Positions 19,258 to 28,305 of a DNA stretch of 64,000 nt are shown piece by piece. The notes below the pieces were generated by a model. The model was not told where the DNA came from. It searched no databases and saw only the letters and a list, made by a program, of their open reading frames with translations. The DNA lies in assembly GCA_024276825.1 (NCBI GenBank), contig JAJRWI010000037.1, positions 1-64,000 on the forward strand, given 5' to 3'. This DNA is from an archaeon. GTDB taxonomy: Archaea > Asgardarchaeota > Thorarchaeia > Thorarchaeales > Thorarchaeaceae. The translations under genes were made by a program, and so were the position numbers. Positions within the stretch are counted from its first letter, which is position 1. Every line of letters starts with the position of its first letter.

Positions 19258-20513
19258 TGATGTTTCTCTAGCGTTCTAAGTAGACGTTTTATTCTGGAGG
19301 AATGTCTACAGCTAAATGATTTTAGAAACTCATTTAGGGTCATGATCACTTCTGGCAGCTTTTTTGCTATCTGAATGATTGCATCACCTGCAGTTTCTAA
19401 GTATTCCTTATTTTTGCTCGTGCAGATAATTTCTAGTAGGGCATTGACTGCAGACTCGTGATAATAATGACCGAGAGCCTTGATCGAAATTTGGCCCAAT
19501 CGTGGATCATTCAACGAGATTATTTCTTCCAGAGTCGATATCGAGTTAATATGACGTATTGCAAGATGGCAGTCAAGGCATTTTAGCATCTGACTGAAAT
19601 TATCAGGGTGTCCCTTGGCACGATACATGTCCAATGTCGTCTTTGTGACAAAACTGATTGTGGGCATTGCATATTTACTGCCAAGCCTCATGATACCCTC
19701 AAGGTCTTGTTTAATTACCAGATCAAGCAATTCTAGATATTCTGGAGCAGTTATTACTTCATCTATTCTATCATTGTATGTTTGATGTGAAGCCCGAACT
19801 CTGATGTGATGTTTTGATACGTCTGATACTGGTAATACAGATAATACAGACTCGAAGAGCTGAGGATTAATTAAATATCCCTTCACTCCAATATCTGAGA
19901 GGGTTCTTCTCCCAATTTCTGTGAGCCATAGATTAGTGATGTCAATAAGTCCTTGATAATAGAATAAATTTACACTTGATATTTGTTTATTTAGTATTCT
20001 AATAAATTGATTACGTATTTTAGGGGATGCATTATATTGCCCATCAATATTTAGGAAGAGCGTTTCCCCCATATTTAGGTGTTCCTCAGTCTTTTCAATG
20101 ATGAATTGGGTGACAAGTCCAGTTGCTGAGGAGTGTGATTCTGCTTCAGCTGCCAGTTCAAGTATATCTGATGTTGAAACAGGAATTGCCTCAAATCCTG
20201 AACATGAGAACAATTCGAAAACTATTTCACGATATTTCAATGGCTCAATCAGAGTAGTTTGTCCCCAAGTAGATATCGGGCTTTCATAATGCAGTTTTTT
20301 TGATTCAGCAAGACAGTTGATTGCATAGTGCCAATCATATGTCTGTTCATAGAGTGCAATAAGATCGATGACATCACGGATCCTCCTATCACCAATTGCA
20401 TTAATAATTTTTTGAGTATGATTCTTTCGCTTCATTTGCAATATTCTTTCACGACTTATTCTGATGATCCGTTTTCGATTTTCAGAGTCCACATCAATCA
20501 CGTTCTGAAACAT
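19251..20513 (-). CDS. hypothetical protein, possibly helical-repeat
   Basis: 420 aa, C-terminal HEAT-like segments; four tandem 9-mers at 19814-19847. Confidence 0.75.
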   Translation of the reverse strand: MFQNVIDVDSENRKRIIRISRERILQMKRKNHTQKIINAIGDRRIRDVIDLIALYEQTYDWHYAINCLAESKKLHYESPISTWGQTTLIEPLKYREIVFELFSCSGFEAIPVSTSDILELAAEAESHSSATGLVTQFIIEKTEEHLNMGETLFLNIDGQYNASPKIRNQFIRILNKQISSVNLFYYQGLIDITNLWLTEIGRRTLSDIGVKGYLINPQLFESVLSVLPVSDVSKHHIRVRASHQTYNDRIDEVITAPEYLELLDLVIKQDLEGIMRLGSKYAMPTISFVTKTTLDMYRAKGHPDNFSQMLKCLDCHLAIRHINSISTLEEIISLNDPRLGQISIKALGHYYHESAVNALLEIICTSKNKEYLETAGDAIIQIAKKLPEVIMTLNEFLKSFSCRHSSRIKRLLRTLEKHQY

Positions 20514-20573
20514 GCATGATTATATGCTGAAATAAATAACCTATATTGACTTGAATGTATTCAAAGAAGCGCG

Positions 20574-20595
20574 GTATTATTAATACATGTATTAC
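20574..20595. promoter_or_regulatory. GTAWTAC-type sites upstream of the 19251..20513 gene
   Basis: GTATTATTAATACATGTATTAC; TTAATAC(20580) and GTATTAC(20589) 9 bp apart. Confidence 0.65.
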
Positions 20596-20619
20596 TATTA
20601 TTGTTGTCAAGGTTGCGCG

Positions 20620-20795
20620 TAGATACATTGAGCTTGGACAAAGGCGGACACTAGTAAAATAAAGAGCTATTTAAAGATCTGAATTTATGCGAGTTTATCA
20701 GGTTTCATGAGAAATTCTATCTTGAAATGTGCCCAGTGCCGTTTTCTGGGTGAACAGGGCTCAGATATCCAAGATTGTTCAATAAAAATGAAGTG
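20620..20795 (+). repeat. dispersed relic repeat family 2, copy b
   Basis: gcgtagatacattgagcttggacaaaggcggacactagt...tgtgcccagtgccgttttctggg; shared with 4241-4402. Confidence 0.65.
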
Positions 20796-20945
20796 CCATC
20801 AATCAAGTATTCTTTTTAGGATATTGGTGACAGTTGTAGGCGATTAATTAATGTAATACCAAATCAAAGCTCACAATAATGTTGGATAATACTCTTAAAT
20901 ATGCTGTTCTAAGAATAGAACTAAGTAGTTCCAATATTATATTAT

Positions 20946-21140
20946 GAGCGAGTGTGTCGTGTACACATGAGACAGTGAGAGCTGGATGATGAAAAGCCGG
21001 GTTCGCTCAGCTAAACGTCATCAGCATCTCTATCTCCTCAATGCATACCAATCTCATAGATGATGCGGTGATATTGACTGAGAGAACTTGAGAAGGATCC
21101 AGCACAGGTCTCGTCGCGACACTCTCGTGCATTCTTTTTT
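20946..21140 (+). ncRNA. candidate structured ncRNA of unknown class
   Basis: Terminal stem 20949-20959 / 21117-21127 (10 of 11 pairs), internal stem 20981-20991 / 21016-21025, oligo-T TTTTTT at 21135-21140, TTAAATAT box at about 20895; GC-richer than its flanks. Confidence 0.6.
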
Positions 21141-21183
21141 ATAATTATTCCATTCGATAATAACTGTAGTAGTTGTAATACAA

Positions 21184-21711
21184 TTATGATCTCTTCTTTG
21201 AACTCTCAGTTTTTAGTGTCAAAGGCGAAATGAGTTCATTAAGAAACTGAAGTATCGTTTCCTCAGTGATGCGGTAGCTTTCAACCTCTTCTTTGGTAAG
21301 GTGCATCTTTCCAGACAACATTTCACGTATTCGCCTATAATCACCAATTTTTGATGCAAGTTCTTCAAATGGTCTAAATATTGTATAATCGAAAAGACCA
21401 AGATATGCTAGAAGGATCATAGTATAAAAGCACCGAATCAGATTTCTTCTTGCCTGTCGCAGTGTCCTATTGAATGCGCCGCGAGATACTCCCTCACTTT
21501 TTTTTCGGCGCAAACTTGCCTTTTTTTCGTAGGGAATGTGCCAGTCAAATTGATCCTCGAGCACAAGATCTACCAATAAGGTTTCGAGTTGCACTTCAGT
21601 CAAAACAGAGTTCTTAGTGAGTAATCTAAGAATTGGTTCACGTAAAGTTTCTTGGATATTATATATTATTGAGCGCAGCTCTCTATCCAGTTCTTGCTTT
21701 CTATCAGACAT
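21184..21711 (-). CDS. hypothetical protein
   Basis: 175 aa, protein-like composition; flanked by a GTAWTAC pair at 21166-21181. Confidence 0.7.
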   Translation of the reverse strand: MSDRKQELDRELRSIIYNIQETLREPILRLLTKNSVLTEVQLETLLVDLVLEDQFDWHIPYEKKASLRRKKSEGVSRGAFNRTLRQARRNLIRCFYTMILLAYLGLFDYTIFRPFEELASKIGDYRRIREMLSGKMHLTKEEVESYRITEETILQFLNELISPLTLKTESSKKRS

Positions 21712-21865
21712 GAGTTTCCACCATCAGGTTTGAATTGAAAGGGATAATCCGTTTTTTTATAAGAAAGGGCATATTAACAGAGATAATTATTTGCCATTTT
21801 GGTGTTATTGTATGGATACAAAAATGTATACATTTAAGCTTATTAATAAGTTGCTTTTCAAATTC

Positions 21866-21900
21866 TGGGACAGCACATAGATGCATAGGGCTTGGACAAA
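21866..21900 (+). repeat. dispersed relic repeat family 2, partial copy c
   Basis: cacatagatgcatagggcttggacaaag. Confidence 0.45.
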
Positions 21901-21928
21901 GTTGAAATTAGCATGCCAGATTGGATTA

Positions 21929-22348
21929 TTATCTCATGGGTAGAGTCCATTCGGAATCAGGTGGAATTTGTACAAAGCCAAGGATGAGATTTCCACGTAC
22001 CTCATCATATTTGAAGGTTCCAAATGTGAATTTTTCGCCATTCTTGGTCCATTCAAATCGTCCATCTTTTGTTAAATGCTGAAAAAGTAACCTACATTGA
22101 CGCCGTATTACTACAAATAGGTTTTTGTATCTTCGACGTTGAGATGGTCTAATCCCCCATTCTGAAAGAATGAATTTGTTGGCCAATGAGTTACTAGATA
22201 TTAATAATGATATTTTTACTTCTTTTCTATTCCTGACCTGATCTTCAATTAATAAACGAAGAATATCGGGAATCTTCGCCAAGACTGATGGAGATACCTC
22301 TGGTTCTTGATAGATTGATGATTTGGATTTACGTATATGAGTCTTCAA
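21929..22348 (-). CDS. hypothetical protein
   Basis: 139 aa ORF. Confidence 0.6.
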   Translation of the reverse strand: MKTHIRKSKSSIYQEPEVSPSVLAKIPDILRLLIEDQVRNRKEVKISLLISSNSLANKFILSEWGIRPSQRRRYKNLFVVIRRQCRLLFQHLTKDGRFEWTKNGEKFTFGTFKYDEVRGNLILGFVQIPPDSEWTLPMR

Positions 22349-22399
22349 GTTTAATCGGGCATTTGTGTGAATAATTCCTTAATAACACCTAGAAAATTT

Positions 22400-22424
22400 G
22401 TAATGTTAGTATTACAATTAATAC
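22400..22424. promoter_or_regulatory. GTAWTAC array (3 units, 9-bp period)
   Basis: GTAATGTtaGTATTACaaTTAATAC. Confidence 0.7.
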
Positions 22425-22557
22425 GATGGTCGTGAATTGCCGCTCTCAGTGTATTAATATTCCAACTTCAAAAATGATGAATGCAAGCAGTGGAATTAGT
22501 GAGCCTAATGAGCCAGAGCTCACTTAACGATTACTAATCGAATGGAGTCCAAGTTCA

Positions 22558-24888
22558 TTGAAAAGAAGAGCAATAATCCACATTCAAGGAATTGTACAGG
22601 GAGTGGGATTTAGGCCATTTATATACAGAGTCGCAAACAAGTTGGGATTAAAGGGATATGTATTGAATCTTGGTGATGCAGGAGTTCGAGTTATAGTTGA
22701 GGGTGATCAATCTCTGATTCAGGAGTTAGTAAGTACAATTGAAACCAGGCCACCGTCTATCTCTGTGATTACTCGGCTGAGTGTTCAATGGGACCATTAC
22801 TCAAATGAGTTTGATAATTTCTTTATTGAGAAGTCCAGATCAAAGCGATCATCTCATGCTGCACCTATTATTCCTCCAGACATTGCCATTTGTGATGATT
22901 GTGTTGATGATTTATTTAGAGAGGATTCTAGATGGTACGAGTACGCCTTCACATCATGTGCTGCATGCGGACCAAGATATTCAACAATAATAGACTTGCC
23001 TTATGACAGGCCAAATACAACAATGGTAGATTTTCCTTTATGTAATACATGTAATAATGGTTATACAGATCCCATGGACAGACGATATCATGCCCAGACA
23101 ACTGCTTGTGAGAGATGTGGTCCCTCTTATAGTATACTAGATAATCAGGGTAAAAGAATTAGCAGAAGTAGAGTGGTTCAAAGAACTGCAGAATTATTGG
23201 ATCAAGGATTCATATTTGCTATTGAGGGCATAGGTGGAACGCATATTGTAACAAAAGTGAGTGATGATGCTCCAATACAACTTCTTAGGAATAGAAAGAG
23301 GAGACCACAAAAACCCTTTGCAATAATGGTTAAAGACATTGAAGCATTACATGAATTTTGTAGTCCAACTCAATTTGAGATTGAACTGCTGAGTTCATGG
23401 AGAAGGCCAATTGTTCTAGTTAAGAAGAGCCAAGATGTTGGAAACCGCCAGATCAAAGATCTCATATCACCAGGTCTTGATACAATTGGTGTGATGCTAC
23501 CCTATTCGGCTCTGCACCATCTACTTTTCAAATACAGCCACGAATCGGCATTTGTTATGACTAGTGCAAATCCATCTGGGGTACCTATGTATATAGAACC
23601 CATGAAGATAGTCAAAGAATTAAAAGGGATCGTTGATTACTTCTTGGTTCATAATAGAAGAATTCATCAACGTGTGGATGACTCTGTGATCAAGGCAGTT
23701 GATGAGAGAGCGCTGTTCATTCGACGAGCTCGAGGATTTGTTCCCGAACCCATCGCAGTAGGCATGCCTGAGAATGATCATGTAGCAATAGCAGTGGGTC
23801 CAAAGGAAAAAGTCACAGGTTCAATCTTGACACATGGTATGATATATACGACCCAGCATATTGGAGATACTGATAATGTTGAATGTGTGGAGTTTCTTGA
23901 TAATGCATTGAAGAATCTTATGCATCTGATTGGAGTTGACAGACCAACTGTCATTGCCTGTGACCTTCATCCAGACTTCTTGACAACCGAGTACGCGGAG
24001 AGATGGGCAGAACAAGAGGGAGTACCACTTGTTAAGATACAACACCACCATGCTCATCTGGCCAGTATCATGGTTGATAACTCTATTAATGCCAATACTA
24101 GTATTATTTGTATTACAGCCGACGGTTATGGATATGGGAATGATGGAAGCGCGTGGGGTGGAGAGATATTATTGGGGAACTATCAGAACTTTCGCAAGGT
24201 TGGAGGAATTTTGTCTAGTAATTATTTGGGAGGTGACCTTGCAGCCCGTTATCCAATCAGACCGTTAATAGGTTTCATCAAGGATCGAATGAGTCCTGAT
24301 GAGATTCACAAACTAGTCGGATCGGTTCCAATCGGGCCTGTTTCTCTTGCAACAGAGGACAAAATCTCAATCATTCAGGAAGCCACCCTGAAAAGAATAA
24401 AGACCATAATGACATCAAGTGCGGGAAGGTTTCTTGATGCTGTGGCAATTGCTCTAGGGATATGTTCTGAGAACAAGTACGATGGCGAGTGCCCAATGAA
24501 GCTTGAGTCATTCGCACTTGAGTCTGATCGAAATATCAAGCATAGATTTGTTTCTGACAATCAGGGTGTCTTTGTTGACCTATCAGAGTTTCTGCTAGAG
24601 GTTATTGATATGAAACAAAGGGGCCTTGATCCCAGAAAGATCGCCTATATTGCTCAATATCATCTAGGTGAGGCGTTGGCAACTTTGGCTTGCGATATTA
24701 GTGACAGAGAGGGCGTTGATTACATTGGTTTTTCAGGAGGAGTTGCATTGAATCGAATAATTACCAATGCAGTTGTTTCCACTGTTCAGTCAAGAGGTAA
24801 AATTGTACTACTTCATAGTCAAGTCCCCCCTGGAGATGGTGGAATTTCCATAGGGCAAGCAGCGATAGCAGCTGCGAATCTAGAGTAG
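22558..24888 (+). CDS. hypF: carbamoyltransferase HypF
   Basis: Acylphosphatase IQGIVQGVGFRPFIYR, zinc fingers CDDCVDDLF..CAACGPRY, CNTCNNGYTDPMDRRYHAQ; TTG start. Confidence 0.97.
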   Translation: MKRRAIIHIQGIVQGVGFRPFIYRVANKLGLKGYVLNLGDAGVRVIVEGDQSLIQELVSTIETRPPSISVITRLSVQWDHYSNEFDNFFIEKSRSKRSSHAAPIIPPDIAICDDCVDDLFREDSRWYEYAFTSCAACGPRYSTIIDLPYDRPNTTMVDFPLCNTCNNGYTDPMDRRYHAQTTACERCGPSYSILDNQGKRISRSRVVQRTAELLDQGFIFAIEGIGGTHIVTKVSDDAPIQLLRNRKRRPQKPFAIMVKDIEALHEFCSPTQFEIELLSSWRRPIVLVKKSQDVGNRQIKDLISPGLDTIGVMLPYSALHHLLFKYSHESAFVMTSANPSGVPMYIEPMKIVKELKGIVDYFLVHNRRIHQRVDDSVIKAVDERALFIRRARGFVPEPIAVGMPENDHVAIAVGPKEKVTGSILTHGMIYTTQHIGDTDNVECVEFLDNALKNLMHLIGVDRPTVIACDLHPDFLTTEYAERWAEQEGVPLVKIQHHHAHLASIMVDNSINANTSIICITADGYGYGNDGSAWGGEILLGNYQNFRKVGGILSSNYLGGDLAARYPIRPLIGFIKDRMSPDEIHKLVGSVPIGPVSLATEDKISIIQEATLKRIKTIMTSSAGRFLDAVAIALGICSENKYDGECPMKLESFALESDRNIKHRFVSDNQGVFVDLSEFLLEVIDMKQRGLDPRKIAYIAQYHLGEALATLACDISDREGVDYIGFSGGVALNRIITNAVVSTVQSRGKIVLLHSQVPPGDGGISIGQAAIAAANLE

Positions 24889-24907
24889 AGTGCTTGAGAT
24901 GGATGAG

Positions 24908-25513
24908 TTAGGAGATTGCATTATACCCCATCTTGACAGCTTTGGTATTGACTGCCTTGAATCTCTTGGGAAACGAATCCCTCACAACAGAGAGTGCTGT
25001 TTCTTTTGATATTGGAATGAAACCAGAGCCAATAATAGCCCCAAGCATGACCATGTTGAGTGCCTTTGAACTGCCAGCTTCAAGAGCGAGTTTCATTGCA
25101 TCAAATTCGAATATATCATCAGTGATCTCACCAAGCAAGGATACAATCTTCTCATGTGCAGGGTATTCAGCTTGACCCATTGATACTGCAACAGGATAGA
25201 CAATATGAGTGCTCATTATTATCTTACCCTGAGGCTTGAGCAACTTGGCCTCTCGAAGTGTTTCAATGGGTTCGAATCCAACTAGAATGTCGGCAGTGCC
25301 CGGGTCAATAATTGGGCCTAGGGCCTTTTCGCCAATGCGTACAGTACATATGACGTGGCCACCTCGTTGGGCCATGCCATGAATCTCGCCAACACGTACA
25401 TTGTAAGACTCTTGCAGTGCTGCCCTAGCCATGATCTCTGCAAGGGTTAATACACCCTGGCCACCAACGCCCGATATGACTATATTAATTGTATTACTTG
25501 TATTATCAATCAT
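24908..25513 (-). CDS. iorB: indolepyruvate ferredoxin oxidoreductase beta subunit
   Basis: NIVISGVGGQGVLTLAEIMA; start ATG at about 25513 preferred over 25597. Confidence 0.93.
   Translation of the reverse strand: MIDNTSNTINIVISGVGGQGVLTLAEIMARAALQESYNVRVGEIHGMAQRGGHVICTVRIGEKALGPIIDPGTADILVGFEPIETLREAKLLKPQGKIIMSTHIVYPVAVSMGQAEYPAHEKIVSLLGEITDDIFEFDAMKLALEAGSSKALNMVMLGAIIGSGFIPISKETALSVVRDSFPKRFKAVNTKAVKMGYNAIS
25482..25506. promoter_or_regulatory. GTAWTAC array overlapping the iorB 5' end
   Basis: ATATTAAttGTATTACttGTATTAT. Confidence 0.55.
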
Positions 25514-25514
25514 G

Positions 25515-27410
25515 TTATGCACTCTCCTCTTGTTTAATTGCTTTTTGCGGGCAGACATAAGTACAAGTTCCACAGTAATTGCATAATGTTTCATCAATCA
25601 TTGCCTTTCCCGTTTCTGGATCCAAATACATTGCAGGACATGATAAACGATTCAGACATCGTTTGCATGAGTTACAAAGTTCAGAATCAACATAGTATTT
25701 GGGAGGATAAACACCGGTCTTTCTCCGTTCTGCGGCGGAGAGTAATGCACAAGGGGCTTTTGATATAATCACTGCAGGTGCATGATTCTCCCTAGTCCAT
25801 TTTACCATGTCCTTGACAGCGGCAATAAGATCTATCAGCGATTCTAATGGGTCAATGACCTTTACATATTTGACACCCAGTCCGCGACATACTTCTGCAA
25901 TATCCAGAGGTGGCACCTGTTCTTGCATCCCAGTGACACCAGTGCCAGGATGTGGTTGATGTCCGGTCATTGCGGTGGTACGGTTATCAAGTACAACAAG
26001 ACAGATTCTATGTTGGTTGTAGACTGCATTTGCTAATCCTGGTAATCCAGATGCAAAGAATGTACTGTCACCAATTGTGGCGACCACATCCTGATCAGTG
26101 ACAGAGGCAATTCCACATGCAGTAGTAATGGAGGATCCCATATCAAAGAGAATATCAGCAGTTTCCAGTGGAGGAGCAATGCTGAGAGTATAACAGCCTA
26201 TATCTGAGGGGTAAATTGCCTTACCACGAGTAGCAACTCGGATCGCATAGTAAGATGCCCGATGAGGACAGCCTGCACACAGAAGAGGGGGTCTTGGGGG
26301 CAATTCATTAAAGCCTGATGCTTTTGCCTCTATCTTTTCCCAATTAATAGGGGTATTACAGTTGATAACCTTGCATAAGGCCTCTGTGACAATCCGTGTA
26401 CTGTATTCGAATGTTCTTGGAAAGAAGCCTTGCTCTTTACCAATAATCTCAACTGAGATGTTGTTCAATTGAGCAATTCGACGAGCGTGAGTTTCTAAGA
26501 AAGGCTCGAGCTCCTCGACAATCAATATACGTTTGTGTCTAGAAAGAAAGTCAGCAATCTTTTTCTCAGGTAAAGGATGGGTCATTCCCAATTTGAGAAT
26601 CTCAGCACTTTGAGTAATTGAAGATAATGACTCTAGTACGTAATTGTAAGACACACCACTTGTGATGATTCCCAAGTTACCCTCACCAACAGTGAAGTTT
26701 AATGGGGTGGTTTCAGAGATCTCCTTCGCAATCTCAATCTGCTCCAGCAGTTTTGGATGTCGCTCTCTTGCCACTGCGGGGATTGGAACAAACCTGAATG
26801 GTTCTTTCTCGAAACTCACTTTATCGGGGCGCGGAGGTATTTTACCAAATTTGACAGGACCACGTGTATGATTGATGCGAGTCGTTGTTCGAAAGAGAAT
26901 TGGCAGCTCCAGTTTCTCAGAAATCTTATATGCTTCAAGAAGCATTGATTTTGACTCGGCTGGATCAGAAGGCTCCAGCATAGGCATGTTAGCCATCAGA
27001 GCATAATATCGACTGTCATTCTCATTCTGAGAGCTCCACATGCTGGGGTCATCTGCTACAACAATCACCATGCCAGCTCTCACGCCAACATAAGCAAGAG
27101 TGAGAAATGGATCAGCAGCAACATTAAGTCCGGGCCCCTTGCATACCATCATTGATCTCACGCCGGCAATAGCAGCAGCTCCAGCGACCTCAATTGCCAC
27201 TTTCTCATTAGTAGAGAATTCAAAGTAGAAATTTTCCAGATGTGGTGCCATAAATGTGAGATTATTTCCAATCTCACTACTTGGAGTTCCAGGGTAAAGT
27301 GCCACAAGTCTAACTGCAGCTTCTAGGACACCTCTTGCTATTGCTTCGTTTGATAAAAGTAGAACAGTTTTCCCAGTAGAGTCTTCCAATAGCTCTTTCG
27401 GCTTTACCAA
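25515..27410 (-). CDS. iorA: indolepyruvate ferredoxin oxidoreductase alpha subunit
   Basis: TPP-binding IGDSTFFASGLPGLANAVYN; C-terminal 2x[4Fe-4S] CNSCKRCLNRLSCP / CNYCGTCTYVCP. Confidence 0.95.
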   Translation of the reverse strand: MVKPKELLEDSTGKTVLLLSNEAIARGVLEAAVRLVALYPGTPSSEIGNNLTFMAPHLENFYFEFSTNEKVAIEVAGAAAIAGVRSMMVCKGPGLNVAADPFLTLAYVGVRAGMVIVVADDPSMWSSQNENDSRYYALMANMPMLEPSDPAESKSMLLEAYKISEKLELPILFRTTTRINHTRGPVKFGKIPPRPDKVSFEKEPFRFVPIPAVARERHPKLLEQIEIAKEISETTPLNFTVGEGNLGIITSGVSYNYVLESLSSITQSAEILKLGMTHPLPEKKIADFLSRHKRILIVEELEPFLETHARRIAQLNNISVEIIGKEQGFFPRTFEYSTRIVTEALCKVINCNTPINWEKIEAKASGFNELPPRPPLLCAGCPHRASYYAIRVATRGKAIYPSDIGCYTLSIAPPLETADILFDMGSSITTACGIASVTDQDVVATIGDSTFFASGLPGLANAVYNQHRICLVVLDNRTTAMTGHQPHPGTGVTGMQEQVPPLDIAEVCRGLGVKYVKVIDPLESLIDLIAAVKDMVKWTRENHAPAVIISKAPCALLSAAERRKTGVYPPKYYVDSELCNSCKRCLNRLSCPAMYLDPETGKAMIDETLCNYCGTCTYVCPQKAIKQEESA

Positions 27411-27507
27411 TCAGTTTACCTCCATGCAGCCCATAATCAGTGTGCATTTGAACCCTATGGCATGTTTCAATGTTGCGCTTTCGGATTGGCTATAAAAATA
27501 AGCATTT

Positions 27508-27519
27508 GAACACGTGTTC
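27508..27519. promoter_or_regulatory. palindrome GAACACGTGTTC
   Basis: Also at 28157-28168 (exact) and 27841-27852 (GTTCACGTGTTC). Confidence 0.5.
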
Positions 27520-27577
27520 GAAGGTTTGATAGTCCGGTATTAGGATCTTGAGCCAGAAAATAGAAAATAATCAACAT

Positions 27578-27750
27578 CACCCCTTTGTTTCTTATGGAGA
27601 TTATATTAAAATTAAGTACAGCAAGCGTGTACTAGTATAATTATAAAATGGATATAAATGCAAGATGGTAAAAATATTATAAATACTTTTTGATATTTGT
27701 ATTATATCTATATTACAAACTCTTATTTTCCAGTGGAAATGATGGGGTTC
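27578..27750. other. candidate replication origin: two inverted ORB-like elements flanking AT-rich DNA
   Basis: Minus ORB 27578-27601 (rc ATCTCCATAAGAAACAAAGGGGTG), plus ORB 27726-27750 (TTTTCCAGTGGAAATGATGGGGTTC), AT-rich 27602-27725. Confidence 0.7.
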
Positions 27751-27808
27751 AAGTTAGATGATTTTCCATTTGCATTATCTTTAGATCTAAGTCTAAAATA
27801 TAAAGAAA

Positions 27809-27833
27809 TTATTACATGTATTACAAATATTAC
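27809..27833. promoter_or_regulatory. GTAWTAC array (3 units, 9-bp period)
   Basis: TTATTACatGTATTACaaATATTAC. Confidence 0.7.
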
Positions 27834-27851
27834 AATAATGGTTCACGTGTT

Positions 27852-28145
27852 CTAAACTTCTTTTTCAACTCTGAAGACATGAAGGTTCATGATATCTTGA
27901 TAGCGACTGAAGAGCTCATCAAAAAGTGTCCTGTGTTCAACAGGTACAATAATTGTGGAATCTGCAATTATTCTAGATCCTGGACACTCTTCTAATAGTC
28001 CAACCTTTCTTTTTACTTTGACACCACTCTTTGTCTTCCAAGAGTAAGTGTATCCATATAGCTCCTTAGTAAAGGACACTCGTCTTGAATTTGCATCTCT
28101 TGAGTTGATGAAATCATAGATGTATAATAGATCAGTCATCTTCAT
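27852..28145 (-). CDS. hypothetical small protein beside the candidate origin
   Basis: 97 aa; GAACACGTGTTC 12 bp upstream of start. Confidence 0.6.
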   Translation of the reverse strand: MKMTDLLYIYDFINSRDANSRRVSFTKELYGYTYSWKTKSGVKVKRKVGLLEECPGSRIIADSTIIVPVEHRTLFDELFSRYQDIMNLHVFRVEKEV

Positions 28146-28305
28146 TCAGAATATATGAACACGTGTTCCATTAATCAAACTGAATATTACATCAAACGGC
28201 TGGATTGTCGGTGTGTAAGATTTAAAACATAGATTCATTCGCAAACTTGTGTGAGTCAGAGAAATCTACCACGATGTTACTAGTAATTGCACTGGAGGAA
28301 TTCTC

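Noticed and set aside
20946-21130. Assignment of the ncRNA to SRP, RNase P or a C/D-box class
   Set aside because: RUGAUGA- and CUGA-like strings exist, but the layout and length do not fit; no GGAAGGGAGCAGC-like SRP core or RNase P core seen.
18250-26368. Intragenic 9-bp phased heptads as certain binding sites
   Set aside because: 9 bp equals three codons, and AAT ACA/ATT ACx codon runs (for example the HypF CNTCNNGYT zinc finger) can create them; kept only as supportive, not independent, evidence.
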